Assembly: GCA_947625385.1 (NCBI GenBank)
Contig: CANQOB010000008.1
Span: 1-63,428, forward strand
Length of the DNA stretch: 63,428 nt
Reading direction: 5' to 3'
Origin: an uncultured Clostridia bacterium
GTDB lineage: Bacteria > Bacillota > Clostridia > Christensenellales > Borkfalkiaceae
The notes under the pieces are model-generated. The model had not been told where the DNA came from. It worked only from the letters and a program-made list of their open reading frames with translations, and made no database searches. The position numbers and the translations under genes are program-made. Of the stretch, positions 51,201 through 59,104 are shown in pieces; position 1 is the first letter of the stretch, and every line of letters begins with the position of its first letter.

Positions 51201-54006
51201 TACTGCCGAGCAGCGCTTCGAGATTGATGACGGAGCCCGCATTGACGGTGAACGTCTGCTTGCCTTCCGTCGTCGTCTCGTAGACGTCCTCGCCCACGGT
51301 GGCTTTGGCAGAGCCGACATGCTCCGCGGAGACGTCCAAGGTGATCGTTTGCAGTCCCGATACCAGATTGACGTCCCTGACCGCTATCCAGCTGTCGTCA
51401 AACACGGTATCGCTCGGGCGCGTACCGTCATAACTCGCAAGAAACGCGACATAAATCGTCTGTCCCTTTTGAATCGGGATGCTCGCGCGGAACCAGCCGC
51501 CCTCCGCGTGGACGACCTGCGTGCTGTAAGCGTAATTGCCGTCCTTTTGCATCTGCGCGAGCATCGTCGCGCCGTCGATCGTGCCGTCCAAATACACGCG
51601 GGCATTGTTCGAAGTGAATCGTTTCGTGCCGAACCAGAGCTGTCCGCTTGTCACACGGCTCAAAAGCGCTTCACTGAAATACCCGCCGATCTTGAATTCG
51701 AACGTGAGGCTGCCGCTCTCGATGCTCTCGTTGTTCAGCGTGAACACAAGCTGGGAAGCAATGGTTTTCGTATCGGCGAATCCGTTGGGCTTAAAGGTAT
51801 CCTTGACCCTGAGTCCGTAGGCGAGATGATCGGGTGCCGAATTGACGGGGTCGAATGCGAAATCATAGGTTTCAGACGCCGCCGAAGATTTTTGAATTTC
51901 ATTTTTCACCGTCAAGTCTTTGGTGTCGAGGATGTTTTCAAGTCCCCCTTCCACCGATTCGAGCGCGCTGAAAGAGAGTTTGACCGCCGACCAGATGACC
52001 TGCCCGTCCGACCGCGTATAGGTGAGCTCGTAGGTCGCCTTCGCCTTGACCGTTGCCGCAAAGTACCATTTGCTCCCCGTATCCGTGAGGTTTTCTTCGG
52101 TCTGGGCGACGCCGTCGACCGTAAACGTGAAGTCCGCCAAGTTGAAATCCCCTTGCGAGAATTTCTTGATGTAGAGGAGCAGCGTATTCTCCCGGTTGAA
52201 CGGGAAGTCGATGGTCTGCCCGTTTTCGACCGTCCCGATGTCCTGTTCTTGGTCGGGAGCGGTCTTTGTCTGCGCCTTCACGACGAACGCGGGCGCGTCC
52301 TCCTTGTAATCGGCTTGGATGAACGGCGTGTCGTAGGTCTCTTCCTGCGACTTCGGTAGGTTGTAATTGGTGTAGGAGCTCGTCTTTCTTTCGGAAATGC
52401 CGACGACGCCCACCTTTTCAAGGTCATAGAAGGTAAAGTAGAAGCTCTTTGCGGTCTGCGTCCAAGCCGCGTCCTCGTCCGCGGACGTAAAGTTGCCCGT
52501 GAACCCGAGGAAGGAGATCGCGACCTGCTGGTCGGGGTCGATGGTGGACGTGTGCTTCTCCTGCACCTGCACGGCTTTGAACTCGACGCCCGTCAAGCCG
52601 AGCGGGATAGTTGCTTGGCTTTGGTCATGCGTCAGAATTTCGGGCGCTTCCAACCCGTCGTAGTTCACCTGCACTTGGAAGCTGTCGGCAATTTCAAAGG
52701 ATACCTGGCTGTACTTGATGTCCTCACTCGTGTGCACGCAAGGGTTATCGATAAAGAGGGTATCCGTGTCCTTGTCGAACCCGCCGATCTTGTTCGAAGT
52801 GAACCTGATCCAAATGCGGTGTGCACCCGGGGTAGAGATCCACTGCACATACTTCAAGGGAGTCTGCTCGCTCCCCACCGGGATATTGTAGGGTATGAAT
52901 GCCGATTGGCTGCTGCCGGAGGAAGAAGTCGTGCTGTCGAGAAGGTATAATTGGAAAGTTTTCCTCCCCGCCATCGAATAGAAATACCCGAAGTCGAGAT
53001 AGGCGCCGCCCTCGGGAATGATAAATTCATAGGTGAGGGTCGCCTCGTCTCCGACTTCATGGTTTTCCCCGATCAACGTGTAGCGCTTTCCGCCCTCGCC
53101 GTCCTCGAGGTCGCTCACCGACCACTGGTCTAACTCCCCTTTTTTGGACAGGGTGACGCGGTCGGTGCCTTTTTGCAGGAAATGCGCATAGTAATGTTGG
53201 TCGCGCGCGCCGAATGTGTTCGTGATGGCATACTCCGCCTTGTTGTAGACGGCTGCGCCCGTCTCGTCCGTCCACCCTGTAAACTCATATCCATCCTCGG
53301 GAACGGCTTTGAGGGTGATCGACTTGCCCCACTGCGGAGCAAGTTGGAGGTCTGTCCCGGTGCCGCTCTTCTCGTCGGCGTCGCTCCAATCGATATGCCC
53401 TCCCCCTTGGGAATCTTCGGCGACGGTCACCTTCAGGTCGCTCGTATTTTCGGGCGGCATAAAATAAACTTTCGCCGTTCCGCGTGCGGTCGTCCACTTG
53501 AAATCGATGACGTCGCCCTCTTTGACCTCGCGCTCGTACCGTTTACCCGTATCTTTGCAGCCAGAGGTCGACGACTCCTCTCTGGTCAATGCCTCGTTCG
53601 TGGCAAACTTGTCGACCGTGCCGCCGTCGGTGGTATGCGTATGCGTAGCCTCGGTCAAAATGCAGCAATAATCATTTGCAAGGTCTGTTCCGTAGCGGTC
53701 GGAATGCCATTCGAAAATGAATTTTCCGCCCCCTGTAATGGTAAATTTCAGTTCCAGATGACCGTTTTCCGTGTTCGACCCCTGCTGCCCTTCGCTGTAC
53801 CAATACCAATTCGTGCCCGCAGTATATCTCCACGGGTCCATCGTCTCTTCGTCGAGCCGATAGGTCGCCGTGTTCTCCGAGAGGTCGGGCGTCGCCGCAT
53901 CGGCATCGGCGGGAGCGATCTCGGTCAAAGCAAAAATCAAAACCGAAGCGCAAAGAAGCGCGAGCAGCGCAAGTGCAAATCTCCTCCATGTCTTGATTTT
54001 TTCCAT
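45271..54006 (-). CDS. Giant MBG-repeat adhesin-like surface protein
   Basis: The 2,911-residue protein is the largest in the window. It has a signal sequence (MEKIKTWRRFALALLALLCA), a beta-rich N-terminal half with repeat-like modules such as AVPEDGYEFTGWTDETGA (a bacterial repeat module), a parallel-beta central region around residues 1,000-1,500, and from about residue 1,650 a row of at least ten MBG-type Ig-like domains with motifs such as YTVTYEGDKINVTE, TVTVTGTHNFNG and KAITVTIGDHRSQYGDEY. The end is a helix (APIKALFGAAATLTALAALA) plus KKGGRL, a membrane anchor without LPXTG. AGGAGG precedes the ATG. It should extend from the cell as an adhesin. The gene leads a six-gene operon with its own ABC exporter. 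Confidence 0.85.
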   Translation of the reverse strand: MEKIKTWRRFALALLALLCASVLIFALTEIAPADADAATPDLSENTATYRLDEETMDPWRYTAGTNWYWYSEGQQGSNTENGHLELKFTITGGGKFIFEWHSDRYGTDLANDYCCILTEATHTHTTDGGTVDKFATNEALTREESSTSGCKDTGKRYEREVKEGDVIDFKWTTARGTAKVYFMPPENTSDLKVTVAEDSQGGGHIDWSDADEKSGTGTDLQLAPQWGKSITLKAVPEDGYEFTGWTDETGAAVYNKAEYAITNTFGARDQHYYAHFLQKGTDRVTLSKKGELDQWSVSDLEDGEGGKRYTLIGENHEVGDEATLTYEFIIPEGGAYLDFGYFYSMAGRKTFQLYLLDSTTSSSGSSQSAFIPYNIPVGSEQTPLKYVQWISTPGAHRIWIRFTSNKIGGFDKDTDTLFIDNPCVHTSEDIKYSQVSFEIADSFQVQVNYDGLEAPEILTHDQSQATIPLGLTGVEFKAVQVQEKHTSTIDPDQQVAISFLGFTGNFTSADEDAAWTQTAKSFYFTFYDLEKVGVVGISERKTSSYTNYNLPKSQEETYDTPFIQADYKEDAPAFVVKAQTKTAPDQEQDIGTVENGQTIDFPFNRENTLLLYIKKFSQGDFNLADFTFTVDGVAQTEENLTDTGSKWYFAATVKAKATYELTYTRSDGQVIWSAVKLSFSALESVEGGLENILDTKDLTVKNEIQKSSAASETYDFAFDPVNSAPDHLAYGLRVKDTFKPNGFADTKTIASQLVFTLNNESIESGSLTFEFKIGGYFSEALLSRVTSGQLWFGTKRFTSNNARVYLDGTIDGATMLAQMQKDGNYAYSTQVVHAEGGWFRASIPIQKGQTIYVAFLASYDGTRPSDTVFDDSWIAVRDVNLVSGLQTITLDVSAEHVGSAKATVGEDVYETTTEGKQTFTVNAGSVINLEALLGSNEQFYGWSVNGRLASTEAKASILVEGESNIVAYMAPTGTYSARAEGVFYPTIKDAVEQAKVNDIVYVVKDGAEITESFTIKAGVTLLLPYNDEGGFYEAGTTENGADNHISWFHPQKKDTYRHLTVYVRQGAKITVQGTLQVGGIANYLVGQGYQGHTSGAYAELILDKGSSIEIADGGVMDVYGRVWGGNGHEGADMGTIDVALGGKLYEPFLILDFSGGSNTLSLFESGQTPFKRYAMVNIEVPFTVHYGAQLWGHASLYASSLSMHTSLDQPFVSYDMGEGRGGDGTGANTFVMLANGASVTVTYNGAKIAENAAANGTEGIGETTMKFEGGATFCDMRFSAMGFTVPTTGVYFSIPYNFQVEMNDFAVPQGDVHAQYETKTDFKVMPGASVKVGAGATLTLNANVYVYDGLVQTGMSGKSYPSAEQLKAVGYKTNGTLIVDGTLVLGTKTPVPKFEILGSGGGDEDLTPRPATFLGVVQTSGSTGKIVVPAGATVKGTIVDGANAAYDCNYAAYESSMRLYDKVHGCLTAIPAGDDNKTEKEMTFSATWTAQDNNSKWTLEGVSTTYESGNGQHAADAHKTPVTTNLPNAEGMIGSWKIDHTEHHASAETWQYRDTDGTASAGGHEELHRYCDELGCEEQETRYLLGTPENGEIGNFVYRGTAFLAEELVQLFKENYAGFNFQYLGFDGASKDVTVSASDVGTHIEVSADGYTVTVTLSEGAYFLQDGQLVDHFTFKWRISAFDLGEGSAANAVLEALSRVYNGTDTTIGVQSVTAHLREGSGTPLTAEDYTVSYEGDKINVTEAGVTVKINGQGNYTGTLELTYRITPKAIVLTLDKQTADYSGNKPSVDQSAYSVNGDAETLFKADIAKGLTVTVDFAESPEKWDAKLYDLTVTLGGTGKDNYSLTADGAGKFEIAKKDLSDGVIALSEESIVYDGNSHEPFAGFTLAGFAALAQGTDYTVTYEGDKINVTESVTVKVTGSGNFKGEATKTFKITARNIADGKEGAIVQTPDGGFVYKGEAWTPDIKITIAGVQGAIAKDICYTLGYENNEAAGTATVTVTGTHNFNGSFELNFTIARKTLTIKPEPKHSPKGQDPVALTATAEGLIEKDRAQFLEEIVKIYRLSVGVSKDSDEGTYDITVVILMKDWGSYSVVAGDGSKLYTVTPAVFANVKFPEANSSVYNGQVQKFEVVLGAPAEGTDGQFGDVTYTYTLLGAPAQEMKNAGTYLVKAHVTFTTTDQTQYETEIEGQFTINPKSINGAEVTLADGDRTFTTKQITPSVTKVEIDGLTLQANEYTVKYSSNINVGEATVTVTANEGNFTGDATATFTITARDLSHAKITVANGKLTYNGGEQQPEITVTLEINDETVTLSKDDFDVQYSNNTHVGKATVTIKGKTNYANSATNQEAFEIVKKEIEIKLSEQTFEYAGSVVPDLSDSAWTAAPGAVCEKDELNIVLSLTKTHAGKWDVGTYSEAIEGAWTNSDYQVNFVKGTLKITPKAITVTIGDHRSQYGDEYEDATFTVEPSALAEGDDKSVLGVTLTWEGASGDIRLTPGSYYISGQADPDCGNYTVTFTGSHGTSGTYTVDPREVTVKILPQEEIYDNKEFSVPQEQDSGWTVEAGSILDGEDLNVTLEKDPGTAVTKEGYTIRGRSANPYYHVTWQDGTFTVKPRPVVVLIRDQSAMYVYDHTYAFDEDLWTLLTDEGRLAENEEKDILGITLSVGELTNAGKYAISGAAGNENYTVTFRGSYEGDTEELVGKAGVYTVEKQDVSGAALFILLVGDGGTSDGMTVHAKFAGKPLALTSTVTVFEGQTPHSLASTLDRESVAEIGNFDVKVTVVDDNYSGEAVFLVIVTDEVGYTKNLKDTLARLAELAEGLDAEHLTTDDYGTLVEIYNALSALTDEERSVGAGELARYQAYVDAWEQLTDIDDVIKTAEEIANAPIKALFGAAATLTALAALAYIVKKGGRL

Positions 54007-54044
54007 CTGAAAAACCTCCTGTAACAAAGATTTTTTTCGAATGC

Positions 54045-54070
54045 GTCCACAAAAGTATACTTATGCGGAC
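54045..54070. promoter_or_regulatory. 26-bp near-palindrome, site I
   Basis: GTCC-A-CA-A-AAGTATACTT-A-TG-C-GGAC is an inverted repeat with only two mismatched pairs around the centre AAGTATACTT. It lies in the adhesin leader, downstream of the promoter and upstream of the start codon. Confidence 0.8.
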
Positions 54071-54110
54071 AGCCGTTTTGGTCTCGAAAGTACAGAACGA
54101 TACCACCACT

Positions 54111-54139
54111 AATATATTCTTTTCGACCTTTCTTGTCAA
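54111..54139 (-). promoter_or_regulatory. Promoter of the adhesin surface operon
   Basis: A consensus TTGACA (54134-54139), a 17-bp spacer and TATATT (54111-54116) give the best sigma-A promoter in the window. Transcription starts near 54104. It lies between sites I and II. Confidence 0.85.
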
Positions 54140-54159
54140 GAATTTTTCATCACTTTTTT

Positions 54160-54185
54160 GTCCGCAAAGGTATACATTTTCGGAA
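54160..54185. promoter_or_regulatory. 26-bp near-palindrome, site II
   Basis: This copy matches site I in 20 of 26 positions in direct orientation, with GTCCGCAAAGGTATAC as the conserved half. It lies upstream of the adhesin -35 and near a TATACA box that could serve the recombinase gene. The two centres are about 115 bp apart. Confidence 0.75.
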
Positions 54186-54201
54186 ATTTTATGTAAAAAT
54201 T

Positions 54202-54229
54202 AAAATTAGTGGGTTTTTTCACTAATTTT
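54202..54229. terminator. Hairpin in the recombinase leader
   Basis: A 10-bp stem AAAATTAGTG/CACTAATTTT with an 8-nt U-rich loop is followed by TTTAATATTTTTC and then the GGAGGG site of the recombinase. It could act as an attenuator, or as an insulator between the two divergent genes. Confidence 0.55.
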
Positions 54230-54253
54230 TTTAATATTTTTCGGAGGGTAACT

Positions 54254-54916
54254 ATGATCTTCGGCTATGCGCGGGTCTCCACGAAGGGACAGAATTTAGA
54301 CCGCCAGCTCGCGGAACTCAAAGAATTCGGCGTTCCGGACAAAAACGTGTTCACCGACAAAGAGAGCGGGAAAGACTTCGGGCGGCAGAACTATTTACGG
54401 CTGCGGCGGCGTCTCAAAGAGGGCGACCTGCTCGTGGTGAAGTCCATCGACCGCTTGGGGCGCAATTACTCCATGATCCTCGAAGAATGGGGCTACATCA
54501 CCAAGACGGCGAAGTGCGACGTCGTCGTGCTCGACATGAACTTATTGGACACGCGCGCCCGCGACAGCGACCTGATGGGGAAATTCATCGCAGACCTCGT
54601 GCTGCAAATTCTCTCCTTCGTGGCGGAAAACGAGAGGATGAGCATTCGGGAGCGGCAGGCGGAGGGAATCCGCATCGCAAAAGAGAAAGGCGTGAAGTTC
54701 GGACGTCCGCAGGCGGAATTGGCGGAGAGCGTCCCCGAAGCCTTTGCGCTCTATCTTGCGAAGGAGCTCACCCGCGCAGAAGCGCTCCAAAAGACGAACT
54801 TGAAGCGCACGACGTTCTACAAGTACTACAACCGTTTCCTCGCGGAAAACGCAAAAGAAAAGGGCGCGGCGGCTTCTCTCGAAGCCGCCGCGCCCCCTTA
54901 TTCCGACAAATTCTAA
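54254..54916 (+). CDS. Serine recombinase (resolvase/invertase family)
   Basis: The 220-residue protein has the small serine recombinase layout. The N-terminal catalytic domain holds IFGYARVSTKGQNLDRQL with the nucleophilic Ser, the later LVVKSIDRLGRN with its Arg motif, and a long E helix (FIADLVLQILSFVAENER). The C-terminal helix-turn-helix reads AEALQKTNLKRTTFYKYYNRF. The ATG has GGAGGG five bases before it. The last 20 residues are encoded by the terminator hairpin of the convergent operon, so the natural end is probably replaced. Two palindromes lie upstream as candidate targets. Inverting, resolving or regulatory functions cannot be told apart from sequence. Confidence 0.88.
   Translation: MIFGYARVSTKGQNLDRQLAELKEFGVPDKNVFTDKESGKDFGRQNYLRLRRRLKEGDLLVVKSIDRLGRNYSMILEEWGYITKTAKCDVVVLDMNLLDTRARDSDLMGKFIADLVLQILSFVAENERMSIRERQAEGIRIAKEKGVKFGRPQAELAESVPEAFALYLAKELTRAEALQKTNLKRTTFYKYYNRFLAENAKEKGAAASLEAAAPPYSDKF
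54862..54895 (-). terminator. Terminator of metK-bioY-maeB inside recombinase gene
   Basis: The GCGCGGCGGCTTC/GAAGCCGCCGCGC stem, extended by CC/GG, is followed on the minus strand by CTTTTCTTTTGCG. On the plus strand it is coding sequence for the last residues of the recombinase. Confidence 0.85.
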
Positions 54917-55083
54917 ATTTTGTGCCTTAGGCGGAATTCACTTCCGCCGTGGGCGACCCAAGTTGCGCAGCCCTGTGCGCTTATTGTCCGTTGAAACGAC
55001 TAATCGCAACGAGCCCATGAAGGCGTCAACGCCCATTCGCTCGCGCGTATTTGTTTTGCGCATGCAAAAGAAATCGCGCGAAA
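54917..55083. repeat. Modular hairpin repeat between convergent genes
   Basis: This 167-bp unit reads on the plus strand: extra hairpin GGCGGAATTCACTTCCGCC, prefix hairpin GCGCAGCCCTGTGCGC, core TTATTGTCCGTTGAAAC with partner CAACG, spacer GCCCATTCGCTCG and an end hairpin of a second type, CGCGCG-ATTT-TTTTGC around GCAAAA-AAAT-CGCGCG. It ends one base before the maeB stop codon. Confidence 0.85.
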
Positions 55084-56252
<1,169 letters not shown>

Positions 56253-56256
<4 letters not shown>

Positions 56257-56834
56257 AGCGACCTCGATGATCTGATGTATTTTTCCAGCCTCGCCGAAAG
56301 GAAGGCGGCGACGGCGAGTTTGATTGCGTCGGGCAGAAGGTAGGGAACGACGCACAGCATGAGCGCATACCCTGCTTCGCATTGGTAGATGAGGACGAAC
56401 CACACCGTCCCGAAGAGATAGCAGACGGCGAGCCCTAAAACGTTCGCCGCATAGAAGAGGGCGCAGCGCTTCGCCGTGCCCTTGACAGGAATGCGCTTGC
56501 ACAGCGCGGGAAGAAGGGCGAGAAAGACGAATCCGAAGAGGTACCCGCCCGTCGCGCCCGCGAGCGCGGGAACGCCCGCCCGAAAGCCCGCAAAGACGGG
56601 GATTCCTACAAGTCCCATCAACAGATAGACCGCGACGGCGATGACCGAACGCCTTGCGCCGAGCAGTCCGCCGAGGAAGGCGACCGCCAGCGTCTGCAAC
56701 GTGACGGGAATCGCGCCGACGGGCACGGAGATCCATGCGCAGACGGTGAGCAGGGCGACGGAGAGCGCGAGATATGCGATCTCCCGCGCGGCGATTCTGC
56801 CCGCGCTCCCGTTTTTTTCCGAATGTTTTCTCAT
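56253..56834 (-). CDS. bioY: Biotin ECF transporter S component BioY
   Basis: The 193-residue protein has six hydrophobic segments. The family signs are ISVPVGAIPVTLQTLAVAFLGGLLG near the N-terminus and GATGGYLFGFVFLALLPA in the middle. BioY captures biotin and works with the shared ECF module, not encoded here. Its stop overlaps the malic enzyme start, and it follows metK by 3 bp. Linking metK, biotin uptake and malic enzyme in one unit is unusual. Confidence 0.92.
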
Positions 56835-56837
56835 CCC

Positions 56838-57998
56838 TTACAGATATTTTTTCAAGTCGGCAATGCGGTCGGTCCTCTCCCAAGGGAAAGCGTCCCGCCC
56901 GAAGTGTCCGTACGCCGCCGTCTCGGAATAGATGGGACGGCGCAGTCCGAGCGTGTCGATGATCGCCGCGGGGCGAAGGTCGAACGCCTTCTTCACGATC
57001 TCGGCGATCTTATCGTCGGGAAGCTTGCCCGTCCCGAAGGTGTCGATAAAGACGGACACGGGGTGCGCCACGCCGATCGCATAGGCGAGTTCGAGCTCCG
57101 CTTCGTCGCATACGCCCGCCGCCACGAGATTTTTGCAGACATAACGCGCCATATACGCCGCGCTCCTGTCCACTTTGGTGGGGTCCTTGCCCGAAAAGGC
57201 GCCGCCGCCGTGCGCGCATCTGCCGCCGTAGGTGTCGACGACGATCTTGCGCCCCGTGAGACCGCTGTCTCCCTCCGGACCGCCGATGCAGAATTTGCCC
57301 GTGGGGTTGATGTAATATTTGGTTCTTTCGTCGAGAAATCCCGCGGGGATGACCGCCTTTACGACGAGTTCTTTGAGGTCGCGCTCGATCTCCTCGTGGG
57401 TCGCCGACTCCTTATGCTGTGCGGAAATGACGATGGCGTCCACGCGTACGGGGGTCTTTCCCTCGTATTCGACGGTGACCTGCGTCTTGCCGTCGGGACG
57501 GAGATAGGGAATCGTCTTGCTCTTTCTCACCTCGGTGAGGCGCTTGGCGAGCTTGTGCGCGAGCACGATGGGGAGCGGCATGAGCTCCTCCGTCTCGCGG
57601 CAGGCATACCCGAACATCATGCCCTGGTCGCCTGCGCCGAGGGTGTCGAGCGCGTCCCCTCCCGCCTTCTTTTCCAGAGAGGCGTCCACGCCGAGCGCGA
57701 TGTCGGCGGACTGTCCGTGGATGAGCTCGGTGATCTCGCACTGATCGAACGCGAAACTGCCGTGACGGTAGCCGATCTCCTCGATGACGCGGCGGGCGAC
57801 TCCCCGGTAATCCACTTTGGCGTTCGCCGTGACCTCCCCCGCGATGAGGAGCGTATTATAAGCGGCGCAACATTCCACCGCAGAGCGGGCGAACGGGTCC
57901 TGCCTCAAAAGTTCATCGAGGATGCCGTCCGAAATTTTGTCGCATACTTTATCGGGATGCCCTTCCGTCACGCTCTCGCTCGTAAAAAATCTTTTCAT
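56838..57998 (-). CDS. metK: S-adenosylmethionine synthetase
   Basis: The 386-residue product is MetK, which forms S-adenosylmethionine from methionine and ATP. Seen are [20 protein letters not shown] at the N-terminus, [15 protein letters not shown], the phosphate loop [18 protein letters not shown] and [21 protein letters not shown] precedes the ATG at 57998. The leader is about 40 nt, too short for a SAM riboswitch. Confidence 0.97.
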   Translation of the reverse strand: MKRFFTSESVTEGHPDKVCDKISDGILDELLRQDPFARSAVECCAAYNTLLIAGEVTANAKVDYRGVARRVIEEIGYRHGSFAFDQCEITELIHGQSADIALGVDASLEKKAGGDALDTLGAGDQGMMFGYACRETEELMPLPIVLAHKLAKRLTEVRKSKTIPYLRPDGKTQVTVEYEGKTPVRVDAIVISAQHKESATHEEIERDLKELVVKAVIPAGFLDERTKYYINPTGKFCIGGPEGDSGLTGRKIVVDTYGGRCAHGGGAFSGKDPTKVDRSAAYMARYVCKNLVAAGVCDEAELELAYAIGVAHPVSVFIDTFGTGKLPDDKIAEIVKKAFDLRPAAIIDTLGLRRPIYSETAAYGHFGRDAFPWERTDRIADLKKYL

Positions 57999-58041
57999 GT
58001 CTGCACCTTCTTTGGTTTTTTCTTCGGAATTCAACTTTTCC

Positions 58042-58071
58042 ATTATAAAACAAACATCGCGAAAAAGTCAA
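58042..58071 (-). promoter_or_regulatory. Promoter of metK-bioY-maeB
   Basis: TTGACT (58066-58071) and TATAAT (58042-58047) are 18 bp apart; transcription should begin near 58035. Confidence 0.75.
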
Positions 58072-58080
58072 ACGTTTCCG

Positions 58081-58109
58081 TTGCAATTCGCATGCGTTCG
58101 TGGTATAAT
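58081..58109 (+). promoter_or_regulatory. Leaderless promoter of the radical SAM gene
   Basis: TTGCAA (58081-58086), a 17-bp spacer ending TGG, and TATAAT (58104-58109) form an extended -10 promoter. The ATG starts 6 bp after the -10, where transcription itself should start, and no Shine-Dalgarno fits between. Confidence 0.8.
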
Positions 58110-58115
58110 TTTCCC

Positions 58116-58967
58116 ATGAAATGCACTCTCTGCCCGCTCGCATGCGGAGCGGACCGTCCGCTCCGCGCAGGGGCGTGCGGCACAACGGGCATCACCGTCG
58201 CAAAGGCATGTCTGCATCCGTATGAGGAGCCCTTTCTCGCGCACACGAACGGCGCGGGCGCCGTCTTTTTCGGCGGATGCTCCCTGCGCTGCAAATTCTG
58301 CCAGAACTTCGAGGTCTCGCGGGCGCAAAAGGGACGAAACGTCTCCCCCGGCGGGCTTGCGGAGATCTTTGCTTCGCTCGAAAATGCGGGCGCGGACTGT
58401 CTCGACCTCGTCACCTGCGATCATGTCGTTCCCCTCGTCGCCGAAGCGCTCGACCTCGCAAAACCGCGCATCCCCGTCGTATTCAATACGGGCGGGTACT
58501 GCACAAAGGAGCAGCTCGAGATCATCGCGCCTTACGTCGACGTCTGGCTGCCCGATGCGAAATTTTTCTCCGAGGAGCTCTCCGAGCGCTACACGGGCAG
58601 GAGGGATTATTTCCGCGTCTTTCGGCGCGCGCTCGCGTTCATGGCGGAAAAAGAGATCAACTTTGACGGGGAAAAGCTTCTTTCGGGAATCGCCGTGCGC
58701 CACCTCGTCATGCCCGGCTGCACGTCGGATTCCTTGCAAATTCTCGATTTCCTCAAAGAGAGCCTTCCCGAGGGCGCGCCCCTCTCCCTCATGCGGCAAT
58801 ATACGCCGATGGGCGACATCGAAGGTCTGCCCGAGCTCGGGCGCAGGGTCACCGCGCGCGAATACCGCCGCGTGAGAGACCACGCGCTCCAACTCGGCTT
58901 TTCCGTCCTCTATACGCAGGGAAAGGAGAGCGCGGAGAAGGCGTTCATCCCCGTCTGGGACGATTAA
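58116..58967 (+). CDS. Radical SAM protein, PflA-like
   Basis: The 283-residue product has the radical SAM cluster motif CSLRCKFC with three cysteines in CxxxCxxC spacing, preceded by an N-terminal cysteine set (CTLCPLACGADRPLRAGACG) that can hold a second cluster or metal. VFNTGGYCTKEQLEIIAPYVDVWLPDAKF is described here only as the conserved GG and DAKF region near residues 125-155. It resembles pyruvate formate-lyase activating enzymes and their uncharacterised relatives. No glycyl radical enzyme gene is near, so its target is open. The gene is predicted leaderless. Confidence 0.82.
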   Translation: MKCTLCPLACGADRPLRAGACGTTGITVAKACLHPYEEPFLAHTNGAGAVFFGGCSLRCKFCQNFEVSRAQKGRNVSPGGLAEIFASLENAGADCLDLVTCDHVVPLVAEALDLAKPRIPVVFNTGGYCTKEQLEIIAPYVDVWLPDAKFFSEELSERYTGRRDYFRVFRRALAFMAEKEINFDGEKLLSGIAVRHLVMPGCTSDSLQILDFLKESLPEGAPLSLMRQYTPMGDIEGLPELGRRVTAREYRRVRDHALQLGFSVLYTQGKESAEKAFIPVWDD

Positions 58968-59074
58968 AGCTCATCTTTGAGGCGGACGAGTTTTTTGGTG
59001 AGTTTTCCCGCCTCGGAAGGGCTCGCGCTTTTGAGGCGTTCCTCCAAAATGCGCACTTGTTCGATCTTATCCAT
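58964..59074 (-). CDS. Candidate 36-residue small protein
   Basis: A 36-residue frame, MDKIEQVRILEERLKSASPS then a Lys/Leu-rich helix, fills the gap between the radical SAM gene and the ABC-F gene. It is convergent with the former, the two stop codons overlapping by 4 bp, and divergent from the latter. The heptad-like Leu/Ile pattern and the tight packing favour a real gene; no clear ribosome-binding site is visible. Confidence 0.35.
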   Translation of the reverse strand: MDKIEQVRILEERLKSASPSEAGKLTKKLVRLKDEL

Positions 59075-59104
59075 ATCAAAAGTTTTACACAGGTGGCGAT
59101 GATT

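Noticed and set aside
45538-52359. Long plus-strand frames opposite the giant adhesin gene
   Set aside because: They are complementary shadows of the codon bias of the adhesin repeats and lack start sites or motifs.
57999-58041. SAM riboswitch upstream of metK
   Set aside because: The predicted leader is about 40 nt, too short for any SAM riboswitch class, and only the promoter and ribosome-binding site fit.
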